Positions 51,102 through 60,590 are shown, numbered from the stretch's first letter. The stretch is 64,000 bases of DNA from an uncultured Candidatus Saccharibacteria bacterium (GCA_937892705.1 CALBGR010000017.1:79110-143109), one strand, 5' to 3'. The notes: a model not told the origin generated them from the sequence alone. Numbers and translations: made by a program.

Positions 51102-52030
51102 AACGCATCATAACTTTATTTGCAACAATCACTAGCCTAGTAATAGGGCTTCATGTCAACGCAACATTTGCTGGAGATAACACACAGGTAGACATCCAGG
51201 GTAACTTATGGAAAGGCGCAAATATTATGTTCGATGGCGAAAGCAAGAACAAAACCAAAGCGCCTGATAACCAAACTTCACAACCGACGAACAATACAGA
51301 CAATCAACAGTCATTAAGAACCCAGGGCGCATACACAGCACTGGGTGATTCTGTTGCTGCCGGTCTTGGCCTCGGCAACACCACCGATCAATGCGGCCGC
51401 TCAAATCAAGCATACCCGCACCGAATAGCCAATTCACTGAGCTATCAGCTGATTCATATCGCCTGCAGCGGCGCAACCGCAGGTGATCTATTCACAAAAC
51501 AAGAAGATATCGCGCCGCAGCTCGACACAGCATTTACTTCCGGCACCCCAACACTTATCACTATCACAGCTGGCGCCAACGATGTACGATGGGCAGAATT
51601 CGCATATAAATGCTACTACAGAACCTGCGGCACAGCAGTTGATACATATGCAACAAATACGCTCCTTATAGCGCTGCAACTAAAGCTTACCTATGCGTTC
51701 AACGAAATCCAGAAGCGAAGCAATAACAATCCTCCTACAGTTATCATAACTGGCTACTACAACCCCCTCTCAAACCAATGCATACGACAATTAGACGAAA
51801 TAACTCAAGATGAAGTCAGATGGCTCAATAACCAGCGAAACGCCCTAAATCAAACCATCCGAAATACTGCAGCAACCTACCCGTTTGTACGCTACATTCC
51901 CCTAAATTTCAGTGATCACGGACTCTGTTCAAATAATCCATGGGTGCAAGGATTAAATGATGCCGCTCCACTTCATCCGAATAGCCGCGGTCAAGCTGCT
52001 ATAGCCCGCACTATACTAAATGGTTTATAA
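51098..52030 (+). CDS. Secreted SGNH/GDSL hydrolase
   Basis: 310 residues with a signal peptide (about 1-26), a low-complexity Asn/Gln/Thr linker (about 45-75) and an SGNH domain: GDSVAAGLGLG (block I with the Ser), block III GAND in TAGANDVRW, and the block V Asp/His pair in DAAPLHPNSRGQ. It also has several Cys pairs. It is probably an extracellular esterase for lipids or acylated glycans. It closes the four-gene envelope operon and overlaps the SDR by 4 bases. Confidence 0.88.
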   Translation: MKRIITLFATITSLVIGLHVNATFAGDNTQVDIQGNLWKGANIMFDGESKNKTKAPDNQTSQPTNNTDNQQSLRTQGAYTALGDSVAAGLGLGNTTDQCGRSNQAYPHRIANSLSYQLIHIACSGATAGDLFTKQEDIAPQLDTAFTSGTPTLITITAGANDVRWAEFAYKCYYRTCGTAVDTYATNTLLIALQLKLTYAFNEIQKRSNNNPPTVIITGYYNPLSNQCIRQLDEITQDEVRWLNNQRNALNQTIRNTAATYPFVRYIPLNFSDHGLCSNNPWVQGLNDAAPLHPNSRGQAAIARTILNGL

Positions 52031-52074
52031 AAGACAAGTTTAGCACTCGATATCGTACTCCTCATCTCAAAACA

Positions 52075-52103
52075 AAAAAGACCTATCACAACTGGATAAG
52101 TCA
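52075..52103 (-). terminator. Intrinsic terminator of tmRNA
   Basis: Minus-strand GACTTATC/GATAGGTC (one G-U pair, loop CAGTTGT) followed by TTTTTTG. Confidence 0.8.
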
Positions 52104-52108
52104 CTTTT

Positions 52109-52490
52109 GGTGGAGCTGGCGGGTACTGCCCCCGCGTCCGCTGGTTTATCTTGGTTATTCGTCTACAGGCTTAGTTTTGTTCTCATCTTTTCATGAGCCA
52201 TCTGAACAAAACAAGCTTTGCTCATGAGCAGTCCTCGGACTTAGTAAACACTATGGACAAAAGTGTTCACGCAGCCAGACAAATGTGAAGCGCCATCGCA
52301 ATATCTGGCGTCTTGCTAGGCACTGCATACGTATCTTAGGCGTATGCTGGTGCAAAGGTTGGAACCTTGAAGAGGTTAGCAACCTTGCTTGCAAATGACT
52401 TTGCATTTACTATTTGTCCTGGGTAACGCTCAGGAAGCGGCCTGCGGATATAACCGATAAAGTCCAACGTCGAGCTTAGTATTCAGCCCC
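52109..52490 (-). ncRNA. ssrA: Transfer-messenger RNA (tmRNA)
   Basis: 382 nt. The tRNA-like ends pair as GGGGCTG/CAGCTCC with the G3-U70 alanine identity pair, discriminator A and encoded CCA; the T arm region reads GGCAGTACCC near the 3' end. TAGTA precedes the resume codon. The tag frame (52336-52407) has 23 codons, starts N-A-K-S-F and ends APAYA before TAA. If the resume codon is GCA instead, the tag has 22. It is long and does not end in the usual LAA. Several pseudoknot-like stems follow. It lies downstream of the marR-like gene. Confidence 0.93.
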
Positions 52491-52562
52491 TCGTCTTGTA
52501 TAAGTAGGGTAATTATACCCTATCTTTTCATTATAACATAAAATGGTTTATAATGCTAGTGC

Positions 52563-52970
52563 CTATAGCTTATTGATAAGTGTTAGTAGCGTTCGTTGTT
52601 GATTTTCGGTTAATCGCTCAAAGAAAGCTCGGTGATATTGAGCAAGCAATTTTTCAGCCGTGGCAATAACCCGAGCACCCTTCATCGTCAGGCCTGTTAA
52701 GTGTTCTCGCTGGTTATTAGGATTCTTAAATGAGAGCAACATGCCTCTTTGCTGCAACAGCTTTACCTGACGACTCACACTTGCCTCTGTTTGACCCAAT
52801 TCCTTGGCAATTCTCTTTTGCTGTATATCAGAATATTTTTGTAATGTAGTCAATATTTTGTATTGAGATAAACCGATACCAAGCTGATTCTGCAAAATCA
52901 CATCAGATTCCCGAGAGAGCAGGGCAACTATATGATGTAGTTGCTTAGCAAGGTCGTTTTCTAGACTCAT
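52563..52970 (-). CDS. MarR family transcriptional regulator
   Basis: 135 residues with the winged-helix of MarR: LSQYKILTTLQKY, RIAKELGQTEASVSRQVKLLQQRGML, then the wing NPNNQREHLTGLTMKGARVI. Dimerisation helices lie at both ends. A perfect inverted repeat TACTTA-N6-TAAGTA (52989-53006) overlaps its own extended -10 TATGC-TATAAT, and that TATAAT is exactly six bases before the ATG. Autoregulation and a leaderless mRNA are both likely. The signal and other targets are unknown. Confidence 0.85.
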   Translation of the reverse strand: MSLENDLAKQLHHIVALLSRESDVILQNQLGIGLSQYKILTTLQKYSDIQQKRIAKELGQTEASVSRQVKLLQQRGMLLSFKNPNNQREHLTGLTMKGARVIATAEKLLAQYHRAFFERLTENQQRTLLTLINKL

Positions 52971-52988
52971 ACTATTATTATAGCATAG

Positions 52989-53006
52989 TACTTAGCATGT
53001 TAAGTA
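52989..53006. promoter_or_regulatory. Probable MarR operator
   Basis: Inverted repeat TACTTA-GCATGT-TAAGTA covers the region just upstream of the extended -10 of the MarR gene and touches the 3' end of rsmA. Confidence 0.6.
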
Positions 53007-53782
53007 TTGTAGCTGCGATAAAGGTTGTACCAATCCGTAAGTGATAACGCTTGAGCGCGCAAATTCGGATCTATGCCAGCTTTTTGCAATAACATTTCTG
53101 CATCTGGTTTAGATATACGCAACCCCCCACTAAGACTACTTCTCAACTTCTTGCGTCGTTCACTAAAACCTGCCTTCACAATCCTAAAAAATTGCTTGGT
53201 ATCGACGTCAGGAAACAGCGGCTCACTCCGATAGCTTAGCCCCAAAATCTGAGAATCTACTTTTGGCGGCGGCGTAAACAATTCTGCTGGCACCACCATG
53301 CCGAGCTGCACGTCACAATAAAACTGCACACTTACACTCAAAAGACTCATATCGCCTGGCTTTGCCGCAATCCGCTCAGCCACTTCTTTTTGAATAAGTA
53401 GCGCAGCCGTATTAAACGGATTTGGACTTTCACACATCACCCGCAACAAATTACTTGTCAGGTAGTAGGGAATATTAGCCGCCACCTTATAGCCACTTGG
53501 CAACTGAGTAAAGTCAAAACGCAAAATATCTTGCTCAATAGCCTGCAGATTCTTATGTGGCACCCGACTTGGCAACGCAGCTGCTAACTCATGATCAAAT
53601 TCTACAGCGATAACGTTTGCACCACGTGACAGTAATTCTTTCGTCAGCGTTCCTAAACCTGGTCCAATTTCAAGCACAGTATCCCCAGCAGATACCCCAG
53701 CAACATCCGCCATAGCCATGAGCGCCTGTTTGTCGTAGAGCCAGTGCTGTCCGAGCGATTTTTTAGGGAAGTTATCTATCAT
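53000..53782 (-). CDS. rsmA: 16S rRNA dimethyladenosine transferase RsmA/KsgA
   Basis: Dimethylates two adjacent adenosines near the 3' end of 16S rRNA. The 260 residues carry KKSLGQHWLYD, the SAM motif LEIGPGLGTLT, VAVEFDHELA and the catalytic NIPYYLTSNLL. The start at ATG 53782 has GGTAGGTG six bases before it; another in-frame codon lies three codons upstream. It overlaps or abuts the muralytic gene upstream in the same transcript, a pairing also seen as rpf-ksgA in actinobacteria. Confidence 0.95.
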   Translation of the reverse strand: MIDNFPKKSLGQHWLYDKQALMAMADVAGVSAGDTVLEIGPGLGTLTKELLSRGANVIAVEFDHELAAALPSRVPHKNLQAIEQDILRFDFTQLPSGYKVAANIPYYLTSNLLRVMCESPNPFNTAALLIQKEVAERIAAKPGDMSLLSVSVQFYCDVQLGMVVPAELFTPPPKVDSQILGLSYRSEPLFPDVDTKQFFRIVKAGFSERRKKLRSSLSGGLRISKPDAEMLLQKAGIDPNLRAQALSLTDWYNLYRSYNT

Positions 53783-53791
53783 GTATATCAC

Positions 53792-55036
53792 CTACCACCA
53801 CCGCTTACTCTGCCATGCACTATAGGCGTCAGCCCAGCTACCATATCCACCCTGAGCGTAATCAGAGAAATACCGCAATTGACACACTGGATCGCGCTGC
53901 CAATTTGGACACACTGCTGCGAGTTTGCTGACCGGACATGCTTGACCCAAGCCGCCACAACCGCCGGCATTCATTGCGCCAGCCCGCCAGCCTGATTCAT
54001 GACTGATAATAAAGTCTACATACATAAAATCACTGCGACTAATGCCTGCTGCAGCCATTACTGCCTGTTTATCATGCGGTATATCAACATATGTGCCGCG
54101 CGCTATGATAGAAGGCACTGGTTCTTGAATAACAATATCCTGCAGTTTGGTACGCTCGCCGGTTTCGGTATTGATCTGATACGTTACAATCCGTTTGCCT
54201 GGTACCCCTTGCTGTCGTACCGCCCGAGAACCAAATGACAAATTAGGATCTTCTACGTATTCAGTACTTGGAGTAATTTCTTCAGTAGCCACCTGTACGG
54301 TGATACCTTTACGGTTTACAAATATCGGTTCAGTAGGACTAATTGGTGTATTTTCACTTGGCTGGACCGTTTCACCTTCTGCGAGCTTAATTTTCTTTTC
54401 TTTTAAGAATTCGCCAACCGTTTTAGCATGCGTCCGTGCAACCATCGGTGTGCCGTATAAATTCAGATTCACTGGAGTCGCGCGTTTCACCACCAAGCGC
54501 TGACCGATTACACCCTGTGTTACAAAATCCTCTGCTGGATCAAGATCAAGACGGTCTTCTGGATACGCCTCTATACCTGATTGCTTAGCCATACTTCGCG
54601 GTGTCGCCGCCGCACTCAATGCGCGGATTGTCTTGTCGCCGTCAATAATAGTTACCGGCAATGCACGGTACACATTGACACGAAAATTATCACTGACAAT
54701 CTCTGTGTCTTTGGCCGGCTCCACAACGTCGCCTTCATGCAGCTGTACATTCATTTTTTTCAATAGCTCGCCAACAGTTTTTGCTCGAGTCGGCACCACA
54801 TGTTCCTCGCCCTTGATTGTCATAATGACCACTCGCGAATTACGAGTCGAGAGTGTCGGCGTAGGGTCACCTTTGTTAATAATAAGCAGCACAACCACAC
54901 CAATGGTCAACAGTACGCCAAACGTCATCATAGGCACAAAAAATGCCGGATGCTTGTGTACGCGTTTTACCGCGTGAGCTTTGCGCTGATGCGGCAACAC
55001 ATATTGCTTTTTGAATAATCGGAAACGCTTTCGCAT
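53792..55036 (-). CDS. RpfB-like muralytic protein: DUF348 repeats, G5 and lysozyme-fold domain
   Basis: 414 residues: basic cytoplasmic start, transmembrane helix (about 31-55), two or three DUF348 repeats (units ending TVGELLKKMNVQLHEGD and TVGEFLKEKKIKLAEGE), a G5-like domain (about 235-305, with GKRIVTYQINTETGERTK), and a C-terminal lysozyme-like domain (about 315-414). The probable catalytic Glu lies in IISHESGWR, followed by a Cys pair and WADAYSAWQSKRWW. The order is that of actinobacterial RpfB, and it precedes rsmA as rpfB precedes ksgA there. It should cut peptidoglycan. Confidence 0.85.
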   Translation of the reverse strand: MRKRFRLFKKQYVLPHQRKAHAVKRVHKHPAFFVPMMTFGVLLTIGVVVLLIINKGDPTPTLSTRNSRVVIMTIKGEEHVVPTRAKTVGELLKKMNVQLHEGDVVEPAKDTEIVSDNFRVNVYRALPVTIIDGDKTIRALSAAATPRSMAKQSGIEAYPEDRLDLDPAEDFVTQGVIGQRLVVKRATPVNLNLYGTPMVARTHAKTVGEFLKEKKIKLAEGETVQPSENTPISPTEPIFVNRKGITVQVATEEITPSTEYVEDPNLSFGSRAVRQQGVPGKRIVTYQINTETGERTKLQDIVIQEPVPSIIARGTYVDIPHDKQAVMAAAGISRSDFMYVDFIISHESGWRAGAMNAGGCGGLGQACPVSKLAAVCPNWQRDPVCQLRYFSDYAQGGYGSWADAYSAWQSKRWW

Positions 55037-55070
55037 AAGATACGTAAAACTCCCGCCATAAACTGTCTTT

Positions 55071-55562
55071 TTATTTCTGGGAGAAACCTTGTCTTATTGT
55101 ACCAGAGGAATCATAGGCGGATAAAGCATAGCGCGCGTCAGGGGATAATCGGTATCGCGCCAGTTCATTCATCGGCACCCACGCTGCTTCAAGCACTTCA
55201 GGCAAGCGCGGCCGTATTTTTACCACATCATCAATATGACAGAGATAGTATGAGCAGGTAAACCGCAGTCCGTACTCTTTATGGTTTCGCTTGCCAATGT
55301 GTTGCATTGTTTCAGTATTCACCGCAACAGCCGTCTCTTCTTGCAGTTCACGAACAGCTGCTTGTGCTCGGTCTTCGTTTTTTCGAATACCGCCACCGGG
55401 GAGTGACCAATCACCCGGTCCATGCCATGCACGAATTAACAAAACTTTATCCCCCGCAACCAAGAGTACCCGCGTGCGTTCTGTGTGTCGCAAATATACA
55501 TATAACGCCGGCCAGCTTAGCCAAAAGACCATCATCCCTATAGTACGAAAAATCGTCTTCAT
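55071..55562 (-). CDS. NUDIX hydrolase with membrane-anchor N-terminus
   Basis: 163 residues. The Nudix box is complete: GGGIRKNEDRAQAAVRELQEET fits GX5EX7REUXEEXGU. The first 25 residues include a hydrophobic stretch (IGMMVFWLSWPALYVYL) that could anchor it to the membrane. Substrate is unknown, probably a nucleoside diphosphate derivative. It overlaps nothing but begins right at the end of the helicase gene, sharing the operon. Confidence 0.88.
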   Translation of the reverse strand: MKTIFRTIGMMVFWLSWPALYVYLRHTERTRVLLVAGDKVLLIRAWHGPGDWSLPGGGIRKNEDRAQAAVRELQEETAVAVNTETMQHIGKRNHKEYGLRFTCSYYLCHIDDVVKIRPRLPEVLEAAWVPMNELARYRLSPDARYALSAYDSSGTIRQGFSQK

Positions 55563-57719
55563 TTACAGCTTCTCCAGCGGCGCAAAGGCGGTATTAAGCT
55601 TTTTAAGCCCCCTGCCCTTAAAAAAGATACTAGCTGTGTCACCATCCAGTTCCACTACCGTACCAACACCAAAGACTTTGTGACGCACACTATCGCCTTC
55701 ATGCAGCTCTGGAACATATCGAGGCTCGTCTGAGGGCTTATCAACGGCAGTCTGAGTAGTCTCTGGCTGGCGAAAAACAAAATCAAAGCCACTGCCAAAA
55801 TCATGCTGCACCTGCCCGTCTATTTCACTTAAAAATCTACTAGGAGGATTATGCTGCACACCACCATACAACCGACGACTTGTTGCTGAGATAAGATACA
55901 GCTCTTCACGTGCCCGCGTCATACCTACATAACACAAGCGCCGCTCCTCTTCCATTTCTGATTGATCATATAATGCTCTGGAGTGCGGAAAGACTGTCTC
56001 TTCCATACCAATCATAAACACCACCGGAAATTCCAATCCCTTCGCAGCATGTAATGTCATCAGCGTTACTGCATCACTCGCAAGATCAACTTGATCCAAG
56101 TCGCTAATTAACGCTACTTCCTCTAAGAAACCATCAAGCCCCACAGCCTGATATGTTTGCGCTACACCAATAAGCTCCTTCACATTTTCCTGACGTGATT
56201 CGCCTTGAGCTGTACCATCGTCTAAATAACCCAAATAATCTATACGGCGCACCAAGGAATCTATGAGCGCTGCAGGCGGCGTTTCATCGACTAACTCCCG
56301 CATTGAAACCAAAATATCGTTTAACTCAGCTAAAGCTTTCCGTGCCCGTGGTGTAATATCACTGCACTCGTCGCTTTGTGTCAGTGCTTCACGCAGTGTT
56401 AAACCAGAAGCTCGTTGCCACGCAAAAAACTTTTCTACCGACTTTGCGCCAATACCACGAGCTGGCACATTCACAATCCGCTCAAAGCTTACCCGATCTT
56501 CTGGCTGAAAAACCAGTCGCAAATACGCAAGCAGGTCCTTAATTTCTTTGCGATCATAAAATCGTACGCCGCCCACAATACGATACGGAATACCATAATG
56601 GATAAATATTTCTTCAATGGCCCGACTTTGCGCATTTGTACGATACAACACCGCATAATCACTGTATTTGCGAATGCCTTGATCTATTCCATCGCGTATG
56701 CGTCGTACTACCGCCCCACCTTCAGCCCGCTCGTCAACCAGTTGCAATACCTGTACCGGCAACCCCCCTGCTGCACTCGTCCATAATCGTTTATCTGAAC
56801 GCTGACGGTTTTTCGTAATGACACTGTGAGCCGCATCTAAAATGTGCTTGGTGCTGCGATAATTCTGCTCCAGCTTAATAACCGTACAATCAGGATAGTC
56901 GCGCTCAAAATTGAGAATATTTCGAAAATCCGCCCCACGCCAACTGTAAATACTCTGCCAGTCATCACCTACAACCGCTATATTCTTATCTTGGTTCGTT
57001 AATAGTTTTACCAGCTTATACTGCGCAGCATTTGTATCCTGATACTCATCAATCATGATGTATTTGAACTGTGTTTGCCACTTTGCCCGAACTTCGGGGT
57101 GCATTTCCAAAAGTCGCACGGTTTGCGCAATCAAGTCATCAAAATCAAGTGCTGAGGCATCACGAAGCACCTGCTGATACAACGGAAACACTTGTGCTGC
57201 AGCACGCTGCGCAGGACTTGCTGCAAGATCCGCATATTCTTGCGGCGTCATGAGATCATTTTTCGCACCACTAATCAGACCAGATAGTGTGCGAGCCGGA
57301 AAACTCTTTTCGTCAATATGCAGCTGTTTGCTTACCTGCTTAACGGCATTTATTCGATCCGTTTCATCAAAAATCACAAAACTTCGCGGAATCCCGATAT
57401 GCTCACCATCTTGCCTAAGCAACCGCACACAAATAGAGTGAAATGTGCCCATGTACGGCATAAAACTCCGGTCATCAGCCTGTTCACCTAATAATTTTGC
57501 GACCCTTTCGCGCATTTCTCTGGCAGCCTTATTCGTAAAAGTAACTGCCAAGATGTTTGCAGGATACGCTTTTTTAGCAGCAATAATGTATGCAATACGA
57601 TGCGTCAATGTTTTTGTTTTACCCGACCCGGCGCCTGCCTGAATTAACAACGGACCTTCTGTAGTTTTTACTGCGCGTGCCTGCTCGGGATTTAGCCCCT
57701 CAAAAAGATAGTCATGCAT
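55563..57719 (-). CDS. pcrA: PcrA/UvrD-type superfamily 1 DNA helicase
   Basis: ATP-dependent 3'-5' helicase of 718 residues for repair and replication restart. Motifs: the Q region LNPEQARAV, Walker A QAGAGSGKTKTLTHR, DEYQDTN, the WQSIYSWRGAD region, LEQNYRST, and TLHAAKGLEFPVVFM near the end. The C-terminal Tudor-like segment VGTVVELDGDTASIFFKG...LKKLNTAFAPLEKL is the RNA-polymerase-binding tail of PcrA. TACAAT lies exactly six bases before the ATG, so the mRNA is probably leaderless. The NUDIX gene follows. Confidence 0.94.
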   Translation of the reverse strand: MHDYLFEGLNPEQARAVKTTEGPLLIQAGAGSGKTKTLTHRIAYIIAAKKAYPANILAVTFTNKAAREMRERVAKLLGEQADDRSFMPYMGTFHSICVRLLRQDGEHIGIPRSFVIFDETDRINAVKQVSKQLHIDEKSFPARTLSGLISGAKNDLMTPQEYADLAASPAQRAAAQVFPLYQQVLRDASALDFDDLIAQTVRLLEMHPEVRAKWQTQFKYIMIDEYQDTNAAQYKLVKLLTNQDKNIAVVGDDWQSIYSWRGADFRNILNFERDYPDCTVIKLEQNYRSTKHILDAAHSVITKNRQRSDKRLWTSAAGGLPVQVLQLVDERAEGGAVVRRIRDGIDQGIRKYSDYAVLYRTNAQSRAIEEIFIHYGIPYRIVGGVRFYDRKEIKDLLAYLRLVFQPEDRVSFERIVNVPARGIGAKSVEKFFAWQRASGLTLREALTQSDECSDITPRARKALAELNDILVSMRELVDETPPAALIDSLVRRIDYLGYLDDGTAQGESRQENVKELIGVAQTYQAVGLDGFLEEVALISDLDQVDLASDAVTLMTLHAAKGLEFPVVFMIGMEETVFPHSRALYDQSEMEEERRLCYVGMTRAREELYLISATSRRLYGGVQHNPPSRFLSEIDGQVQHDFGSGFDFVFRQPETTQTAVDKPSDEPRYVPELHEGDSVRHKVFGVGTVVELDGDTASIFFKGRGLKKLNTAFAPLEKL

Positions 57720-57757
57720 CTTTTTATTGTAACAAAATCACTGCTTATGTATGGCGT

Positions 57758-58453
57758 TTATAGGAAATCAGTTGGCGGATCAATACCAATATCTATAAGT
57801 TCTAGATCCAGCACCAACAAAAAACCTATTACTACAAGAAATACTACAGTTACCGCCAAGATAAGTTTCATTGAGCGGCGTTTTTGCACTGAATTTATCG
57901 GTACAAAAAATTCCTTGCTGTTGATCAACGCTTCTATCTCTTCTTGTCGCTTGGCTCGTTCTGCCTCTCGTTTTGCTGCCTCACTTTGCGCTTCTTTCTT
58001 TGCGGCAATCTCATTGGCGACATCAGCGATATCATGCGCCGTATCATCATCGACGACACTGCTTGTATCAGCAGTCTCAGTCGCAACATCTGTTGGATCA
58101 TCTGTTGAAACCTCTTGTTTTTCCTCGGCTTCAGGATCCGGTGCTGTTTTAGCAGGAGATTCAGGAACAATATTTGTATTTAACGGCTCGATACGCGCTT
58201 TTTTCGGCTTTGCTATTACCATTTCCTGACCCTCGCCTGCTGAAGGGGTAGTTTCTTCTTCCTGTTTATTGTTCTCTTCGAGCTCTTTATTTTTTGGCGA
58301 CACCATAGGATCACTAACGCCAGGTTTGTGTGTTACGATAATCGGCCTTCCGCTCGATGGCGGCATAGCTTCTCCTGGGGGCGTCACATCAAATACTTTT
58401 TCATCTAACTTACCCTTACCTTTTTCCTCTGGTGTCTTTTTTTCTGTTTTCAC
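57758..58453 (-). CDS. Bitopic protein with long acidic cytoplasmic region, unknown
   Basis: 231 residues. The first 195 are highly charged, Glu/Asp/Ala/Lys-rich and probably disordered or coiled coil. A single transmembrane helix (about 198-220) is followed by a short tail ending PPTDFL. It follows tpiA by 6 bases and ends the glycolytic operon. I do not recognise a family. Confidence 0.62.
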   Translation of the reverse strand: MKTEKKTPEEKGKGKLDEKVFDVTPPGEAMPPSSGRPIIVTHKPGVSDPMVSPKNKELEENNKQEEETTPSAGEGQEMVIAKPKKARIEPLNTNIVPESPAKTAPDPEAEEKQEVSTDDPTDVATETADTSSVVDDDTAHDIADVANEIAAKKEAQSEAAKREAERAKRQEEIEALINSKEFFVPINSVQKRRSMKLILAVTVVFLVVIGFLLVLDLELIDIGIDPPTDFL

Positions 58454-58459
58454 GAGCCT

Positions 58460-59260
58460 TTACCCTTTTACATTTGGTTGCGGATGTTCTTCTCGGGCAA
58501 GCGCATGTGCTATTTCTACAATCCCCTTAAACTTAATATGATGCAGACTTGCTCCACCCACCAGCGCACCATTACAGCCATCTAATGCCAGATAGCCTCT
58601 TGCTATTGCTTCATCTACGCTGCCGCCATACAGCACTCGCACCTTGTCAGCAGCCTTACTGCCATATAGTTTTTCTATTTGACCACGAATGTATATGATC
58701 TCTTTTTGCACATCCTGCGGTTTTGCAAGCTCGCCACCAAATGTACTAATGGCCCATACTGGCTCATAGGCAAACACAATCTTTTCTATATCTTCACTCG
58801 TAAGATTACGTAGTGCAGTAACCACCTGATCATGCAGCACCCGTTTTGTTTCACCCAATCGACGTTCCTGCTGGGTTTCACCAACGCATATAATAGGAGT
58901 GATACCGTTACGGACCGCCGCTGTTACTTTATCGCGGACTATTTCAAGTGTTTCATTGAAATACAATCGCCGTTCTGAATGGCCAATGATGGCGTACTTA
59001 ACAAGGTGACGCAACATCGAAAATGACACTTCACCCGTATACGCGCCGCTATCTTTATGAAAAGCATTCTGAGCAGCCAATTTAAACTTTCTATGATCAA
59101 CCTGCAAACTGAGCGGCTGTAAATGTATCAAGCTTGGCGCCAGCACCACTTCCACATCTCTGTACGCCTTAATTTCCTTATCCAACCGATGCAGCAATAG
59201 ACTCGCCTCATGAGTCGTAAGATTCATTTTCCAGTTGCCTGCAATTAAGTACTTTTTCAT
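58460..59260 (-). CDS. tpiA: Triosephosphate isomerase
   Basis: Interconverts dihydroxyacetone phosphate and glyceraldehyde 3-phosphate. Active-site residues are visible: Lys in AGNWKMN, His in IGHSERR, and Glu in FAYEPVWAIST; the phosphate loop reads LYGGSVDE and LVGGASL. The 266 residues are a little over the usual 250. It is 22 bp after pgk and followed by the unknown bitopic protein, on the minus strand. Confidence 0.96.
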   Translation of the reverse strand: MKKYLIAGNWKMNLTTHEASLLLHRLDKEIKAYRDVEVVLAPSLIHLQPLSLQVDHRKFKLAAQNAFHKDSGAYTGEVSFSMLRHLVKYAIIGHSERRLYFNETLEIVRDKVTAAVRNGITPIICVGETQQERRLGETKRVLHDQVVTALRNLTSEDIEKIVFAYEPVWAISTFGGELAKPQDVQKEIIYIRGQIEKLYGSKAADKVRVLYGGSVDEAIARGYLALDGCNGALVGGASLHHIKFKGIVEIAHALAREEHPQPNVKG

Positions 59261-59282
59261 AACGCCTATGTTTATTGTACTC

Positions 59283-60566
59283 TTACTTATTTTCTAATAC
59301 CACTACCCCCGGCAATTGTTTGCCGCTCATCAACTCCAGACTCGCACCACCACCGGTTGACACATGATTGAATGCACTTGTCAGTTGTTGCTGCTGAATA
59401 TAACTTACCGTGTCGCCACCACCAACTACTGTAAATGGCTTATGGCCAAACTCACCGAGCATTGCTTCTACAATCGTTTCAGTTCCGTGAGAAAACGGCC
59501 CCACCGGCCCCTGTAAAGCCGGCACTTCTGTCACACCCATTGCGCCATTCCATATCACAGTGCGTGCAAGCTGGATACCCCCAGCAATAAACGATGCCGA
59601 GAACGGTCCAATATCCAGCAGTTTTTCATCAGAATGCATATGACTCGCTTCACGCGGCGGTCGCTTTGGATAATGCTCAATACTTGAAATAACATGTGCA
59701 CTCCAGTCCACAATTCGTGTTCTGGTTTTGCTGTCAACTTTTTTCGCAACCACTCCATCATGCGGCAAATAAAATACAAAATTGCTTTCCTCTGCCTTTT
59801 TTCGCGCCTTCTCCATGATAGTTTTTGCGAGCGGTATATCATCATGATCTACAAGGCTGCTTGCCACATCTATTCCACTCGCCGCTAAAAATGTATTAGC
59901 CATAGCACCACCTATAGCTACAAAATCTGCTATATCAATGAACCGTTCAAGCACCCCTATCTTATCGGCTATTTTCGCACCGCCCACAATCGCCATTAAA
60001 GGCCGCTCGGGCGCCTCCATTGCGTTGGTGATCGTATCAACTTCACGTTCCAGGAGTAAGCCGGCAACACTCGGCAATCGCTGCGCTACACCCACGGTAC
60101 TTGCATGTGCACGATGCACTACCCCAAAGCCATCTTGCACAAACACATCTGCCAATTTCGCTAAAGCCGCCGCAAAATTATCATCATTCTTCTCTTCTCC
60201 AGGATGAAATCGCAAATTTTCTAACAGCAGCACTTCACCCGGCTTCAACTTTTTCACAGCAGCTTCAGCCTTTTCTCCGATACACTCGTCCACAAATGAT
60301 ACATTCGCATCAAGCAGCTCTTTCAGCCGCTTTGCAACCGGCCATAGCGAAGCATCAGGATCAGGTTTGTGGGTGGGTCTTCCCAGATGCGAACAGACTA
60401 CTACCTTTGCATGATGCTCCAGTAAGTACGTAATCGTCGGTAACGACTGTTTAATCCGGTAATCATCTACAATGTTACCGTTTTGCACTGGTACGTTGTA
60501 GTCAGCACGCACCAGTACCGTCTTGTTTCGCACATCGATGTCACGGATTGTTTTCTTCGCAAACAC
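59283..60566 (-). CDS. pgk: Phosphoglycerate kinase
   Basis: Makes ATP from 1,3-bisphosphoglycerate. The 427 residues show VLVRADYNVP, SHLGRPTHKPDPD, LLLENLRFHPGEEKND, FVQDGFGVVHRAHAST, and the nucleotide-binding VVGGGDTVSY. It is about 30 residues longer than typical, with extra sequence around PKRPPREASHMHS. A GTG start follows GGGTGGG at good distance. It belongs to the pyk-pgk-tpi operon. Confidence 0.96.
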   Translation of the reverse strand: MFAKKTIRDIDVRNKTVLVRADYNVPVQNGNIVDDYRIKQSLPTITYLLEHHAKVVVCSHLGRPTHKPDPDASLWPVAKRLKELLDANVSFVDECIGEKAEAAVKKLKPGEVLLLENLRFHPGEEKNDDNFAAALAKLADVFVQDGFGVVHRAHASTVGVAQRLPSVAGLLLEREVDTITNAMEAPERPLMAIVGGAKIADKIGVLERFIDIADFVAIGGAMANTFLAASGIDVASSLVDHDDIPLAKTIMEKARKKAEESNFVFYLPHDGVVAKKVDSKTRTRIVDWSAHVISSIEHYPKRPPREASHMHSDEKLLDIGPFSASFIAGGIQLARTVIWNGAMGVTEVPALQGPVGPFSHGTETIVEAMLGEFGHKPFTVVGGGDTVSYIQQQQLTSAFNHVSTGGGASLELMSGKQLPGVVVLENK

Positions 60567-60590
60567 AACTAAAGCCCACCCTCATTTCTT

